36,963 nt of DNA. Source: MFZZ01 sp964610165 (GTDB lineage: Bacteria > Patescibacteriota > Microgenomatia > UBA1406 > GWC2-37-13). Position numbers and translations under genes: made by a program. The notes below the pieces were generated by a model. It worked only from the letters and a program-made list of their open reading frames with translations, was not told the origin of the DNA and did not search any database. Location: contig CAZSUZ010000014.1 of NCBI GenBank assembly GCA_964610165.1, positions 1 through 36,963 on the forward strand, in the 5' to 3' direction. Positions 15,403 to 23,630 of the stretch are shown piece after piece (within the stretch, counting starts at the first letter, position 1; each line of letters begins with the position of its first letter).

Positions 15403-15528
15403 TTAAAGACCTTGTGCTTTTGCAACAGTCACTATTACCATTAAAATTGCGATAAGAGCAGCAATAAATCCCATTTGACCCAAATGATACATTACTTCTT
15501 TTTTTTGGATTATTTTTGACTTTGACAT
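15403..15528 (-). CDS. 41-residue single-helix membrane protein
   Basis: A small gene with a polar, Lys-rich N-terminus (MSKSKIIQKKEV), then one membrane helix (about 19-35, GFIAALIAILMVIVTVA) and a short AKAQGL tail. It has one of the best promoters in the window: TTGACA (15559-15564), an 18-base spacer and TATTAT (15535-15540), with the start codon six bases past the -10, so leaderless translation is likely. It lies between the regulator and the glycosylase gene. No family is recognised. The promoter makes it more convincing than most ORFs of this size. Confidence 0.65.
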   Translation of the reverse strand: MSKSKIIQKKEVMYHLGQMGFIAALIAILMVIVTVAKAQGL

Positions 15529-15534
15529 ACATTC

Positions 15535-15564
15535 ATAATACGCATTACTATGAATAGTTGTCAA
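15535..15564 (-). promoter_or_regulatory. Consensus promoter of the 41-residue membrane protein gene
   Basis: Perfect -35 TTGACA (15559-15564) and TATTAT -10 (15535-15540), 18 bases apart. The -35 overlaps the last codons of the upstream glycosylase gene. Confidence 0.65.
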
Positions 15565-16112
15565 GTAGTTATATATTCTTTTATTTTTTGAAAGTCTGCC
15601 TTTAGAAGTGGTGCATATTTAGGAAAGCGAAGTACAGCGGCCGGATGGAGAGTTAATAGATATTTTTTACCATCCATTTCACGAATTTCCCCATGTTCCT
15701 TTAAAATTGAAATATCTTCATTTAATACTGCAAACATTGCTGTTTTCCCTAAAAGTACAAGAATTTTTGGGTTAATAATTTCTACTTGTTTCATAAAATC
15801 AATTCGGGCATGCGCAATTTCTTTTTTAGTAGGTGTACCATGTTTAGGCAAATATTTAACTGGACTCGTAATATACACATCTTTTTCTTGTAATCCTATT
15901 TCTCGAATATATGAACGCAGTAATTGACCAGATCTACCAATAAAAGGCCTGCCCACTTCTGCTTCTTGTTTTCCTGGTGCTTCACCAACAAACATAATTG
16001 TTGCATTGCTATTTCCTTCACCAAAAACCATCTTTCCAACAAAATTAGATGAGTACATAGAATCCTTTTCCATCTGTTCTGCAAGAAGTTTTAGTTTATT
16101 TTCCTTCTCCAT
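15561..16112 (-). CDS. Family-4-like uracil-DNA glycosylase lacking cluster cysteines
   Basis: A 183-residue member of the UDG superfamily, which removes uracil from DNA. GEAPGKQE (43-50) and RPFIGRSGQLL (55-65) are the water-activating and neighbouring motifs of family 4, and HPAAVLR (156-162) is the C-terminal motif. Family 4 enzymes normally hold a 4Fe-4S cluster with four cysteines. This protein has no cysteine at all: Y87 stands where VKC is usual, and residues near 102 and the N-terminus lack the others. Activity is therefore probable by motif but the cluster is absent. It starts at ATG 16112, seven bases after a TATAAT shared with the divergent gene. Confidence 0.85.
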   Translation of the reverse strand: MEKENKLKLLAEQMEKDSMYSSNFVGKMVFGEGNSNATIMFVGEAPGKQEAEVGRPFIGRSGQLLRSYIREIGLQEKDVYITSPVKYLPKHGTPTKKEIAHARIDFMKQVEIINPKILVLLGKTAMFAVLNEDISILKEHGEIREMDGKKYLLTLHPAAVLRFPKYAPLLKADFQKIKEYITT

Positions 16113-16118
16113 AGATGA

Positions 16119-16125
16119 TATTATA
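16119..16125. promoter_or_regulatory. Overlapping divergent -10 boxes
   Basis: TATTAT at 16119-16124 on the plus strand and TATAAT at 16120-16125 on the minus strand share five bases. The first ends five bases before ATG 16130, the second seven bases before ATG 16112, so polymerase can serve only one gene at a time. Confidence 0.55.
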
Positions 16126-16129
16126 TAGC

Positions 16130-17425
16130 ATGCGAATTGGAATTATAGGTGCTGGATTTACTGGTTTAAGTGCTGCTTTAAAATTACAAGAACAAGGTCA
16201 TGATGTATGTATATTTGAGAAAGAAAAAAAACCAGGAGGATTAGCTATTGGTTTTCAAGGAAAAAATTGGGAATGGTCTTTAGAAAAACATTATCATCAT
16301 ATATTTTCATCGGATTACGCAATTAGATCTTTGGCAGATCGTGTACAAGAAAATTTTGTATTTTATAGACCAAATACGTCATCATTGATTAATGAAGAAA
16401 TACTGCAACTAGATTCACCATTACAATTGCTTTTTTTTCCAAAACTTTCATTAATTGAACGAATACGCATGGCTGGTGTGTTAGGATATCTAAAATATTT
16501 AGCAGATTGGAAAAAACTTGAGCAATATAAAGCCCATGCATGGTTAAAAAAAATGTTGGGGGAGAAAGGGTATATGATGCTTTGGGAACCGTTGCTTCGT
16601 GCTAAATTCGGAGAAGAGTATTATAAAGAAATTTCTCTTGCTTGGTTTTGGGCGAGAATTAAAGCGCGTTCAACTGAATTAGGTTATCCAGAAAAAGGTT
16701 TTCAACATTTCGCAGACACATTGGATAAAAATATAAAACAAAAGAAAGGATCTATTACATATAACTGTACAGTTACAAAACTAGAACAACGGGCTAAAAA
16801 ACATATAGTACATTTTAGAATTGATGGTGCATTGAAACAAGAGGAATTCGATTATGTATTAGTGACAGTTCCAAATATTATTTTTGCAGCAATAACTCCG
16901 TCACTTTCAGATGAATATAAAAAAAAGTTAAGAGATTTTAAAGTAATTGGAGCTATAAATTTAGTATTAGAGTTATCAAAACCCATGTTGCCAAATAATG
17001 TGTATTGGCTTAATATCTGCGAAAAAAAATATCCATTTCTGGCAGTAGTGGAACATACAAATTTAATTAATACAGCTCATTATGGGAATCATCATATTGT
17101 CTATGTAGGGAAATATGCACCACATGGTCATAGATATTTTTCATTAACAAAAGAAGATTTATTAAAAGAATATGATCCATATTTAAAGAAACTAAATCCG
17201 AATTATAAAAAATCATTATTAGATGTATCTGTATTTCATGCGCCTTTTGGACAACCGGTAGTGACTACAAATTTTTCAAAAAAAATTCTTCCCTTTGAAA
17301 CTCCAATAGCTGGTTTATATCTAGCAAATATGCAGCAAGTATATCCATGGGATCGTGGTACAAATTTCGCAGTAGAAACTGGTGAACGAGTTGCTGAGTT
17401 AATTCATGGTAAAATAAAAGAATGA
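16130..17425 (+). CDS. FAD-dependent oxidoreductase (amine oxidase/protoporphyrinogen-oxidase-like)
   Basis: A 431-residue flavoprotein. The N-terminal dinucleotide-binding motif is GIIGAGFTGLSAALKLQEQG, ending in an acidic residue in FEKEKKPGG. The C-terminal block LYLANMQQVYPWDRGTNFAVETGERVAE closes the FAD site. The family includes amine oxidases, protoporphyrinogen oxidases and UDP-galactopyranose mutase-like enzymes, and no substrate can be assigned. No membrane helix is seen. ATG 16130 (MRIGIIG) is preferred to ATG 16115 because the -10 box (16119-16124) lies between them. It overlaps the next gene by four bases (ATGA), so the two are coupled. Confidence 0.85.
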   Translation: MRIGIIGAGFTGLSAALKLQEQGHDVCIFEKEKKPGGLAIGFQGKNWEWSLEKHYHHIFSSDYAIRSLADRVQENFVFYRPNTSSLINEEILQLDSPLQLLFFPKLSLIERIRMAGVLGYLKYLADWKKLEQYKAHAWLKKMLGEKGYMMLWEPLLRAKFGEEYYKEISLAWFWARIKARSTELGYPEKGFQHFADTLDKNIKQKKGSITYNCTVTKLEQRAKKHIVHFRIDGALKQEEFDYVLVTVPNIIFAAITPSLSDEYKKKLRDFKVIGAINLVLELSKPMLPNNVYWLNICEKKYPFLAVVEHTNLINTAHYGNHHIVYVGKYAPHGHRYFSLTKEDLLKEYDPYLKKLNPNYKKSLLDVSVFHAPFGQPVVTTNFSKKILPFETPIAGLYLANMQQVYPWDRGTNFAVETGERVAELIHGKIKE

Positions 17426-18996
17426 AATCTTCATTGAAAAAGAAAGATTCTACAAAAGAATTATTTTTATCTTTAAGTTTAGTTTTACTCACATTTAGTG
17501 GATTGTTTGATTCGTTTTATTTAACACTAAAACATTATTCTAAGCAGATTCCCCCATGTACCACTGGAATTTTTGCCGATTGTGGAGCAGTATTAACCAG
17601 CTCTTATGCAACAATTTATGGTGTACCGCTTGCTTTGTTGGGTCTATTTCATTATGCAGTATTAACTGTATTAGTATTTTTAACTTTATATACTGCTAAT
17701 AAAATATTTAGAAGATTATTATTTGTATTATCTGCCGTTGGTTTTGTCTTTTCGCTTTATTTAGTATTTTTACAAATTGTTGTAATAAAAGCATTGTGTC
17801 AGTACTGTATGTTATCTGCTCTTATTAGCTTTATATTTTATATAATTGTTCGATTTCGTTTAATAGAAGAGTACAGAGAGTTAATTCCTAAAAAAATTGA
17901 AATATTGTATGCATTATTTGGAAAGCCAGCTTTTTTTATTTTTGATCCAGAATGGGTGCATGATAACGCAATGAGATTTGGTGAATTATTTGGCAAAGTT
18001 TCTTTAGTTAAATCAGTTACGGCTTTTCTGTTTAAGTACACTCATCCATCTTTAAATCAAAAAATCGCTGGTATTACGTTTCAAAATCCAATTGGTTTGG
18101 CTGCAGGGTATGATTATGAAGCAGCTTTTCCACAAATTCTTCCTTCAATTGGTTTTGGATTTGAAACTATAGGAACAATAACTAATCATGCAAGTGAAGG
18201 TAATCCAAAGCCACGTTTAGGCAGACTGCCTAAATCGCGTTCATTATTGGTAAATAAAGGTTTTAGAAATCTTGGTTCAAAAAAAATTATTGAAAAATTA
18301 GAGAATAAAAAATTTGAATTTCCGGTAGGAATAAGTATTGGAACTACCAATGATTCCCGACTTGAAACTCTTGAAGAAGCAATACAAGATGTTGTTTCTA
18401 CATTTATATCTTTTGAAAAATCCAATGTAAAAAATGCATATTATGAATTAAATATAAGTTGTCCAAATTTACAAACAAAAGTTTCTTTCTATGATCCAAA
18501 AGGATTAAAACAATTATTAGCTGCAGTATCTGCATTAAAAGTAAAAAAACCAGTATTTATAAAAATGCCTATAGAAAAAACTGATGAAGAAGTAATACAA
18601 ATGCTTGAAGTTATAGTAAAACATTCTTTTATAACAGGTGTAATATTTGGTAATTTGCAAAAAAACAGAAAAGACAAAACTTTTGTAAAAGAAGAAATTG
18701 AAAAAATGGGCAAAGGAAATTTTAGTGGTAAACCAACATTTAAACGTTCCAACGAACTTATTAAATTAAGTTATAAAAAATTTGGGAAAAAACTTGTGAT
18801 TATTGGATGTGGTGGTATTTTTTCAGCTGAAGATGCGTATAAAAAAATTAGATTAGGAGCTTCGTTAGTGCAGATGATTACAGGGATGATTTTTATGGGG
18901 CCACAAGTTATCTCGCAAATAAATAGAGGGTTAGTTGACCTTTCTCATAAAGATGGTTTTAAACATATTTCTGAAGCAGTTGGAGTTGATGCATAA
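17422..18996 (+). CDS. pyrD: VKOR-dihydroorotate dehydrogenase fusion
   Basis: A 524-residue fusion. Residues 1-148 are a VKOR domain: four or five membrane helices, a loop cysteine pair C46/C54 (CTTG...DCGAVL) and the CxxC C126/C129 (CQYC). VKOR enzymes pass electrons from protein thiols to quinone. Residues about 160-524 are a class-2-type dihydroorotate dehydrogenase, aligning from the amphipathic LFGKPAFFIFDPEWVHD through NPIGLAAG (222-229), NPKPRLGRLP (261-270) and GASLVQMITG (479-488). That enzyme oxidises dihydroorotate and reduces quinone. The catalytic position in NISCPN (344-349) is C347, as in class 1, whereas class 2 has Ser. The usual LDK after GLAAG is YDY, so substrate and cofactor use are uncertain. 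It overlaps the upstream flavoprotein gene by four bases and precedes a YibE/F gene by two. Confidence 0.87.
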   Translation: MKSSLKKKDSTKELFLSLSLVLLTFSGLFDSFYLTLKHYSKQIPPCTTGIFADCGAVLTSSYATIYGVPLALLGLFHYAVLTVLVFLTLYTANKIFRRLLFVLSAVGFVFSLYLVFLQIVVIKALCQYCMLSALISFIFYIIVRFRLIEEYRELIPKKIEILYALFGKPAFFIFDPEWVHDNAMRFGELFGKVSLVKSVTAFLFKYTHPSLNQKIAGITFQNPIGLAAGYDYEAAFPQILPSIGFGFETIGTITNHASEGNPKPRLGRLPKSRSLLVNKGFRNLGSKKIIEKLENKKFEFPVGISIGTTNDSRLETLEEAIQDVVSTFISFEKSNVKNAYYELNISCPNLQTKVSFYDPKGLKQLLAAVSALKVKKPVFIKMPIEKTDEEVIQMLEVIVKHSFITGVIFGNLQKNRKDKTFVKEEIEKMGKGNFSGKPTFKRSNELIKLSYKKFGKKLVIIGCGGIFSAEDAYKKIRLGASLVQMITGMIFMGPQVISQINRGLVDLSHKDGFKHISEAVGVDA

Positions 18997-18998
18997 TT

Positions 18999-20036
18999 AT
19001 GAAAAAAATTATTCTTATTCTTGCATTATTTTTAAGTGTATTTCCTTCAATCATTTCTGCACAAAATGTTGTGCCACGTTATGAAGCAGAAGTAGAACAG
19101 ATTATAAGTGGTTCTGTTACTCTTCGGATTTTAGAAGGACCATACAAGGATCAAAAAATGGAATCGCAGTTTTATGATCCAAAACAGAATTTTAAAGAAG
19201 GAGAACAAGTAATTGTGTCGATAGCTCAGAATCCAAATACTGGTGACCTTGGAATTATGATTGAAGACAGGGTAAGAAGATTTCCTCTACAAGTTTTATT
19301 TGCAATATTTATATTAGTAGTAATTACAGTAGGTCGTTTAAAAGGAATTCTTTCATTTGTTGGGATGATATTTTCTTTTGTAATTATCGGTAAATTTATA
19401 GTTCCACAAATAATAATTGGAAATGACCCACTTCTTATTTCTTTATTTGGTGCCTTATTTATTATTCCGGTAACTTTTTATATCGGACATGGTTTAAAGT
19501 GGCAAACTACTATTTCTGTTCTAAGTACATTTATTGCTTTATTTATTACGGGAGTTTTGGCATATATATTTGTTACATTTACAAAACTTACAGGATTCTC
19601 AGCAGAAGAGGCTGTATTTATTCAAGCATTACCTGGTCAACAAATTAATATTCAAAGTTTGTTACTTGCGGGTATTATTATTGGTGCAATGGGAGTTTTA
19701 GATGATATAACAATTGCTCAAACTTCTATTGTTGATAAATTAATTAAGGCTAATCCTAAATATACGTTTAAACAAGTATTTTCAGAGGCAATGGATGTAG
19801 GTCGCGACCATATTTCGTCACTTGTTAATACACTTATATTAGTCTATGCTGGAGCATCATTACCACTTTTTGTATTGTTTTATAATGCACAATTAGGAAG
19901 TTATTCGGATGTTATGAATATGGAAGTTATAGCGACAGAAATAGTAAGGACATTGGTCAGTAGTATTGGAATTATTTCTGCGGTTCCGATTACAACATTA
20001 CTTGCATCTTGGTATATTAAAAAACAATATAACTAA
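18999..20036 (+). CDS. YibE/F family membrane protein
   Basis: A 345-residue protein with a signal peptide (to about residue 21, ISAQN), an extracytoplasmic beta-rich stretch (about 25-90) and about seven membrane helices. The core contains GAMGVLDDITIAQTS (about 236-250), typical of YibE/F-like proteins (PF07907). The family's function is unknown, and a transport role is only a guess. It is the third gene of the unit with the FAD oxidoreductase and the VKOR-PyrD fusion, two bases after the previous stop. Its 3' end overlaps the convergent nuclease gene by four bases. Confidence 0.88.
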   Translation: MKKIILILALFLSVFPSIISAQNVVPRYEAEVEQIISGSVTLRILEGPYKDQKMESQFYDPKQNFKEGEQVIVSIAQNPNTGDLGIMIEDRVRRFPLQVLFAIFILVVITVGRLKGILSFVGMIFSFVIIGKFIVPQIIIGNDPLLISLFGALFIIPVTFYIGHGLKWQTTISVLSTFIALFITGVLAYIFVTFTKLTGFSAEEAVFIQALPGQQINIQSLLLAGIIIGAMGVLDDITIAQTSIVDKLIKANPKYTFKQVFSEAMDVGRDHISSLVNTLILVYAGASLPLFVLFYNAQLGSYSDVMNMEVIATEIVRTLVSSIGIISAVPITTLLASWYIKKQYN

Positions 20037-20605
20037 TTACATGCACTCCATAATCCTTTCTGTTCTTTTCTTGCTTGTATTTCAGCATCTCGTAATAATT
20101 TGTCATATTTAACATCTGGCGGATAGGTAAGAAGTTGCGCATAACCTTGTTCTATTAAGTATTCATTAACAAATATTGCTTCATCGGTTGCCTCTGGATT
20201 CGGTAAATAGACATATCGAAGAAGTCTGCCATAACGGTCAGTATCTGAAATATCTTTTTCTAATAATACTTCTTTACCTTCAACAAGTTCAGTATTTTTA
20301 TTTGAAGCTTCTTTTCCAAAGCATTGGACAGGTTTATTGGGATGTTTTGTTTCTGGAGTATCAATTCCAATATACCTAACAGTTTCTCCCGATTCTAATT
20401 TAACAGTATCTCCATCCACTACTTTAGAAATTACTGCATGTTCCATTTTACGTTGATCAATTTCGCCTAAAGCAGCTGTTGTTTCTGCAATTGAAGTAAA
20501 AGGTTTTAATTTATTCAATTCGATTATTATATTTTCAAAGGAAAGAAATAAACCAATTATAAGAAAGGGTATTATATATAATTGAGGCAATTTTAATTTA
20601 AGCAT
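20033..20605 (-). CDS. Membrane-anchored or secreted thermonuclease-family nuclease
   Basis: A 190-residue protein with an N-terminal hydrophobic signal or anchor (about 8-28) followed by a staphylococcal nuclease fold (PF00565). The catalytic and Ca2+ positions are present: D64/D66 in VVDGDTVKL, R77 and D82 in RYIGIDTPE, E85, and R127 in RYGRLLRYV. It should cut extracellular DNA or RNA, and the anchor suggests action at the cell surface, possibly for nucleotide uptake in a nutrient-dependent bacterium (inference). A TACAAT box (20611-20616) ends five bases before the start, so the mRNA is likely leaderless. Confidence 0.93.
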   Translation of the reverse strand: MLKLKLPQLYIIPFLIIGLFLSFENIIIELNKLKPFTSIAETTAALGEIDQRKMEHAVISKVVDGDTVKLESGETVRYIGIDTPETKHPNKPVQCFGKEASNKNTELVEGKEVLLEKDISDTDRYGRLLRYVYLPNPEATDEAIFVNEYLIEQGYAQLLTYPPDVKYDKLLRDAEIQARKEQKGLWSACN

Positions 20606-20661
20606 GATTTATTGTATCGAAAGATGAGCAGTAGTGTATGATAATTTTTAATTAAGAAGGT

Positions 20662-21354
20662 TTATTTTTTTGAAATTTTATTCTCTGGTAGTTTATATTG
20701 TATGCGTAATCTTGGACTTTTGAGCGTAGATGGAGAACCATAGAAAGTTTTTTTTGCTTCAGAATTAAATGTCCCTTTTATGATAAATACAATAGAACCA
20801 TTAATTCCATTAGCTTTATAGGCATCTTTCACAATATCTGTAACATCATATGTGTAAGATTTGTTTTCTTCCCAAGCAACATTATCTTTTCTTATTTTTT
20901 TTGATCTTAAAAGCGTTCTTTGTGATGGGGTATTCTTAGATGAAAATGCAGAAGCTAACGTGTTATTTTCAATATAAGTTGTTGTTGATATTGGTATGGA
21001 TTGCATTTTATCAGAAACAAAAGTAATTTCGGCTGCAGTAATTTTTGCACCTGAAGGCATTTTTTTTCCAGTAAAACGGATACCTAAATAAGATCGTGAA
21101 ATATTTTTGTTTGTTCCGATCCACATTTGATTTGATCCTCTAGCAATTTTAGTCCCATCTTGATTCATAATATCGTCATTTGAAGTTACGTTATATGTGC
21201 TATTGATTGTCTCATGTGTTGCAGTAGTTGGATTATAAAGATATCCTTTTGCATATAAAAACCCTGCTATAACAGATAAAGTAAGTATAAAAACAACATG
21301 CCAAGTAATATATGGTAGTGAAAGATATTTATTTTTGAATAAGCTTCGAGTCAT
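20662..21354 (-). CDS. Anchored surface protein with DNRLRE-like domain (short paralogue)
   Basis: A 230-residue protein with a basic start, one membrane helix (about 16-36) and an outside domain of about 180 residues. The domain has DDIMNQDG, MWIGTNKN, SYLGIRF, MPSGAKITAAEITF and DVTDIVKDAY, a pattern of the DNRLRE/carbohydrate-binding-like beta sandwich seen in secreted proteins of environmental bacteria. It is clearly homologous to residues 1-222 of the adjacent 21405-23528 product, so the pair arose by tandem duplication. The function is unknown. Confidence 0.7.
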   Translation of the reverse strand: MTRSLFKNKYLSLPYITWHVVFILTLSVIAGFLYAKGYLYNPTTATHETINSTYNVTSNDDIMNQDGTKIARGSNQMWIGTNKNISRSYLGIRFTGKKMPSGAKITAAEITFVSDKMQSIPISTTTYIENNTLASAFSSKNTPSQRTLLRSKKIRKDNVAWEENKSYTYDVTDIVKDAYKANGINGSIVFIIKGTFNSEAKKTFYGSPSTLKSPRLRIQYKLPENKISKK

Positions 21355-21362
21355 TTAGCATA

Positions 21363-21392
21363 ATATTAAATGCTAATTGATAGGGCTGTCAA
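21363..21392 (-). promoter_or_regulatory. Promoter of the short paralogue
   Basis: TTGACA (21387-21392), 18-base spacer, TAATAT (21363-21368), start codon nine bases after the -10. Confidence 0.5.
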
Positions 21393-21404
21393 GAAAAAGT
21401 GACA

Positions 21405-23528
21405 TTAATTAGGTGCATGTACTCCTTGACCACCGTAGTATCTACCTGAGCCAATAGCATTCGACTCAAAAGGATATTGATATGCTTCAGGTGTATCTTT
21501 AGGTTTTAGATAATGTTTTACTGCCCCAACAAAATTTGTTGTTGTTGCATTATTACCAAAAGGATCAGAATACCAAATACGAGTTGATCCAACATTTCCA
21601 ACAGTCATATTATTAAAATAGAATTCTCTTTTGACACCATTAAATGGAGATCTTGGATCATCATAAGAAATTGGAGTAGTATTTTTTCCATAATTAGTTA
21701 CAGTATCACATTCTCCTCCTCTATATTTTTCACCATTAGATTCTTTCATATAACAAACATCAATAGAACGGCCAACATTATCAGCTATATCCTTAGCTGT
21801 ACGATTAATACCATATGTATTTGTATCATCACCTGGCCAATAAAATCTGCTGGGTCCAAAAACTGCAAAATGCGGATCGTAATAGGCTATCTGGGTTCCG
21901 TTTGGTGTTCTTACATAGTTTCCTGAAATCCAATCTTCATAGATTCCTTCACTATATTGTGACCATGCAGTATTAGCAACTAATATATGCTTTAATACTC
22001 TTCCGATTGTTGGAATTGCACGACTTAAACCTGTGTTAGTACCTGGAGCATTTGGTGGTGTAAAAGATCCAACTTGCACAAATTGATTTCCTCCAGCTAC
22101 AGAACCGTCACTAAAGCCACCAGGTTTACCAAAAATGAGCATTTGAGCATTAGCCATTTGTATACCATCTGTACATTTGTAAGCCTGAACTAATTCGTGA
22201 AGATTATTTGTAAAAGCATCTTTTGAATGAGTACCTTGATGAATTTTCATAAAGAAATCACAATAAATACCAGATGGAATTCTGCCTGATCCGCCATTTA
22301 TAGTACTCCAATCTCTTTGTAAATTATTTTCCCATTCAATCTTGTGACCAACATGATCTTCATGTCTCATACCTTGTGAAGCTTCAATATTTTTTGAAGC
22401 ATTATAGATATCAAGTTGTTCATTTACATACCCGAAAGGTATACCAGCTGTTGTTAATTCGGAACCTTCTACTTTTCCATTTTTATCTGCATCATAACCA
22501 TAGGTTTCTTTTATAAGTTGCATCATTACTGATCCACTTGGATTTCTTCCATGTTCATGTCCCAAAGTACAAGTTGAACCATCTGTTCTTGTATGGATAG
22601 GAGGATGCCAAGTTGGATACCATTTACCATCTGGACCTTGGACACGATAACTATCGTGTTCTTCTTTAGTACATGTGTCATATTTTGGATTTGGAGTCCA
22701 TAAACCAATTGCATGACTTAATGTACCTGCTTCAGAATCACCACCATGTTCATCGTGAGTAGTAGGTGAAGGAGCAGATGACACATTATTAGTTGGGGCT
22801 GGTATTTGAGTTGGTGAAGCTTGTACAACAGTTGTTGGAGTTGGTGAAACAGTTGTAGAAGGCATTTTGTACTTGATTGTTAATACCGGACTTTTTTTTG
22901 TGTTAGGAGCTCCATAAATAAATTTTCTACCCCACGAACTTCCTTTTCCTTGAATAATAAGGGAAATTGAACCATTAATGCCATTTTGTTTATATGCTTC
23001 TCTTACAACATCAGAAACATCATATGCATATGTTTGGTCTTTTAACCAAGATACATTATCGCTTATAGATTTGACCGTAGGTAATAACGAACGTTTTGAT
23101 GGAGTATTTGCAGTTGAAAATGTTTGTGGAGCGGAATTATTTTCAGCATATAATGCGGTTGACATTGAAATCCATTGCTTTGTTGCTGAAGTATATTTAA
23201 TTTCAGCTGCCATAATTTCTGCACCTTTTGGAATGATAGTTCCATTAAATCGAATACCTAAATAAGATTGTGTAGCATTTTTTGCTGTACCAATCCACAT
23301 GTAACTTGAGCCACGTGCAATCTGATTTCCATCCTGATTCATAATATCATTATTTGTAGATACAGAATAATTTACCGTAACTGTTTCTTCGGCAGCACTA
23401 GCAAGATTATTTAGATATCCCTTTGCGTATAAAAATCCAGATAATGAAGAGAGAACAAGTATTAATGCAAAATTCCATATAAAATACCGGGGATTAAGAT
23501 ATTTATTTTTACTTAAAATACTTTTCAT
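21405..23528 (-). CDS. Large anchored surface protein: DNRLRE-like domain, Pro/Thr linker, His-rich domain with EF-hand loop
   Basis: A 707-residue protein. One membrane helix (about 18-38) anchors it. A DNRLRE-like domain fills residues 48-222. A Pro/Thr/Ser linker (about 223-262) ends in HDEHGG. The remainder (270-707) is an unrecognised domain with WHPPIH (308-312 region), HEHG (324-327), HEDHVGH (389-395) and HQGTH (430-434), plus Cys 286, 320, 423 and 452. An EF-hand loop spans residues 346-357 (DADKNGKVEGSE) with all ligand positions filled. Similar secreted domains with HEHG occur in other environmental bacteria from memory, without a known role. Metal binding is inferred. The promoter is near consensus, so it may be well expressed. 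Confidence 0.75.
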   Translation of the reverse strand: MKSILSKNKYLNPRYFIWNFALILVLSSLSGFLYAKGYLNNLASAAEETVTVNYSVSTNNDIMNQDGNQIARGSSYMWIGTAKNATQSYLGIRFNGTIIPKGAEIMAAEIKYTSATKQWISMSTALYAENNSAPQTFSTANTPSKRSLLPTVKSISDNVSWLKDQTYAYDVSDVVREAYKQNGINGSISLIIQGKGSSWGRKFIYGAPNTKKSPVLTIKYKMPSTTVSPTPTTVVQASPTQIPAPTNNVSSAPSPTTHDEHGGDSEAGTLSHAIGLWTPNPKYDTCTKEEHDSYRVQGPDGKWYPTWHPPIHTRTDGSTCTLGHEHGRNPSGSVMMQLIKETYGYDADKNGKVEGSELTTAGIPFGYVNEQLDIYNASKNIEASQGMRHEDHVGHKIEWENNLQRDWSTINGGSGRIPSGIYCDFFMKIHQGTHSKDAFTNNLHELVQAYKCTDGIQMANAQMLIFGKPGGFSDGSVAGGNQFVQVGSFTPPNAPGTNTGLSRAIPTIGRVLKHILVANTAWSQYSEGIYEDWISGNYVRTPNGTQIAYYDPHFAVFGPSRFYWPGDDTNTYGINRTAKDIADNVGRSIDVCYMKESNGEKYRGGECDTVTNYGKNTTPISYDDPRSPFNGVKREFYFNNMTVGNVGSTRIWYSDPFGNNATTTNFVGAVKHYLKPKDTPEAYQYPFESNAIGSGRYYGGQGVHAPN

Positions 23529-23537
23529 TTGAAATCA

Positions 23538-23566
23538 ATAATAGTTGACATATATTATGATGTCAA
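23538..23566 (-). promoter_or_regulatory. Near-consensus promoter of the large surface protein
   Basis: TTGACA (23561-23566), exactly 17 bases, TATTAT (23538-23543), nine bases before the start codon. This is one of the strongest promoters of the window. Confidence 0.65.
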
Positions 23567-23610
23567 TAAGGTTTATTTGATAATTAATAGCTTATCTTTA
23601 AGAAATAATA

Positions 23611-23619
23611 TGATACAAT
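23611..23619 (+). promoter_or_regulatory. Extended -10 box before tRNA-Pro
   Basis: TGATACAAT (TG-n-TACAAT) ends eleven bases before the mature tRNA, so a very short 5' leader is expected. Confidence 0.5.
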
Positions 23620-23630
23620 AAGTGTCACAT

